64,000 nt of DNA from Stenotrophomonas maltophilia (GTDB lineage: Bacteria; Pseudomonadota; Gammaproteobacteria; Xanthomonadales; Xanthomonadaceae): NCBI RefSeq assembly GCF_001676385.1, contig NZ_LYVJ01000002.1, forward strand, positions 328,296-392,295. The letters run 5' to 3'. The notes under the pieces are model-generated. The model did no database searches. It was not told the origin of the DNA and was given only the letters and a program-made list of their open reading frames with translations. This document shows positions 63,375 to 64,000 of the stretch, piece after piece; position 1 is the stretch's first letter, and the number at the start of each line of letters is the position of its first letter. The translations under genes and the position numbers were made by a program.

Positions 63375-63946
63375 ATGCTCCTTCTCTGAACTGGCGCACC
63401 CTGCTTGGCATCGGCCTGCTGCTGGCCGCGCTGATCAGCAGTTGGGCGGCACTGCGCAATCGTGACAAAGGGCCGGCCAAGGTAGGCCAGGACATCGGCG
63501 TGGACTACATCCTGCACGATTTCCAGATCGTCGCGCTGGACGAAAAGGGCAAGGAATCCACCACCCTGCGTGCGCCCCGGCTGGAGCGCCAGCGCGGCGA
63601 CCAGACGATCAACCTCACCACCCCGCTGTTCGAGATGCCGGACAAGGACGGCAAGCACTGGACCCTGCGCGCCGAAACCGGCTGGCTCAGCGCCAAGGGC
63701 GATGAACTGAAGCTGCGCGGCAATGTCGCTGGCGACAGCCCGGCCGGCCCGGGCGTGGTGCCCACCACCTTCCGCACCGACCACCTGGACGTGTTCCCCC
63801 GGGAGAACCGCGCCCGCACCGATGCGCAGGTGACCATGACCCGGCCCGGCATGGAACAGTCCGGTGTCGGCTTCGAGGTGGATTCGAAGAACAACACGTA
63901 TCATTTCCTCAGCCAGTCCAAGGGTCGCTACACGCCCCGACGCTGA
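63371..63946 (+). CDS. lptC: LPS export protein LptC
   Basis: A 191-residue bitopic protein of the LPS transport bridge. Residues 9-27 (RTLLGIGLLLAALISSWAAL) form the membrane anchor, and the periplasmic part has the beta-jellyroll pattern (DYILHDFQIVALDEKGKEST, RPGMEQSGVGFEVDSKNN). It connects the LptBFG transporter to LptA. The last 54 bases of the window after its stop contain no start codon for lptA, which probably begins just beyond the edge. Confidence 0.9.
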   Translation: MNAPSLNWRTLLGIGLLLAALISSWAALRNRDKGPAKVGQDIGVDYILHDFQIVALDEKGKESTTLRAPRLERQRGDQTINLTTPLFEMPDKDGKHWTLRAETGWLSAKGDELKLRGNVAGDSPAGPGVVPTTFRTDHLDVFPRENRARTDAQVTMTRPGMEQSGVGFEVDSKNNTYHFLSQSKGRYTPRR

Positions 63947-64000
63947 TTCCGCCGCCAGCCTGCGACGTCTCCGGACAGGCGCACGGCCGGCAGCCCCACC

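Noticed and set aside
63947..64000. The start of lptA
   Set aside because: No ATG or GTG occurs in the last 54 bases, so lptA can only be assumed to lie beyond the window.

Overview
The window is GC-rich DNA, about two thirds G+C by eye, with densely packed genes. It most likely comes from a Stenotrophomonas chromosome (Xanthomonadales, Gammaproteobacteria). The signs are GTAG-headed palindromic repeats of the SMAG type, a MurL/MurD2 pair for peptidoglycan D-glutamate, a fused aspartokinase/diaminopimelate decarboxylase, and Caulobacter/Xanthomonas-style TonB-dependent sugar receptors. I found no tRNA, rRNA, CRISPR array, prophage or classical insertion sequence. Apart from one REP-associated transposase module the window looks like ordinary core chromosome.

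Layout. 1-235 is the start of an SseB-like gene cut by the window edge. 362-12936 is a maltose/maltodextrin locus: secreted alpha-amylase, sugar MFS transporter, six-hairpin glycosidase, GH97 alpha-glucosidase, TonB-dependent receptor and GH13 alpha-glucosidase. Three copies of one near-palindromic operator (TGCATACGTATTCA) lie in its three promoter regions. 13151-16314 holds a polyprenyl diphosphate synthase, a dienelactone-hydrolase-like protein, a SMI1/KNR4-like protein and a hypothetical gene. 16424-21837 carries murD2, murL and the lysine/DAP fusion. 21901-27543 holds two PhzF paralogues, an OsmC protein, an HU protein with a lysine-rich tail, several small secreted or unknown proteins and a SET-domain protein.

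27748-34792 is the SUF iron-sulfur operon (Rrf2 regulator, sufB, sufC, sufD, sufS). A RAYT transposase with its repeats sits between sufS and a GNAT/Rieske gene pair. 34905-44119 is an iron-uptake and electron-transfer locus with two Fur-like boxes: a TonB siderophore receptor, a Sel1 protein, a PiuC-type hydroxylase, and then PepSY, DUF2271, DUF4198, ApbE and flavodoxin/reductase proteins. The second part resembles PiuB broken into separate parts and supplied with a flavin transferase.

44261-51244 holds HutD-like and ComEA-like proteins, two L,D-transpeptidases, an M20 peptidase, a small membrane protein and the AmgK-MurU peptidoglycan recycling pair. 51245-51762 is a non-coding island with two 104-bp palindromic elements of the same design. 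51763-60185 contains hda, an AI-2E-type transporter and a DUF2066 protein, divergent from purM, three membrane proteins, purN and two DUF3108 paralogues, then a small EF-hand protein. The window ends with murA and ibaG divergent from kdsD, kdsC and lptC, the KDO/LPS export cluster.

Many genes serve the envelope: precursor synthesis (murA, murL/murD2, DAP), recycling (amgK/murU), cross-linking (L,D-transpeptidases) and LPS (kdsD, kdsC, lptC). Short palindromic repeats of at least four families fill most gaps between genes, and in several places they supply the stop codon of the neighbouring gene.
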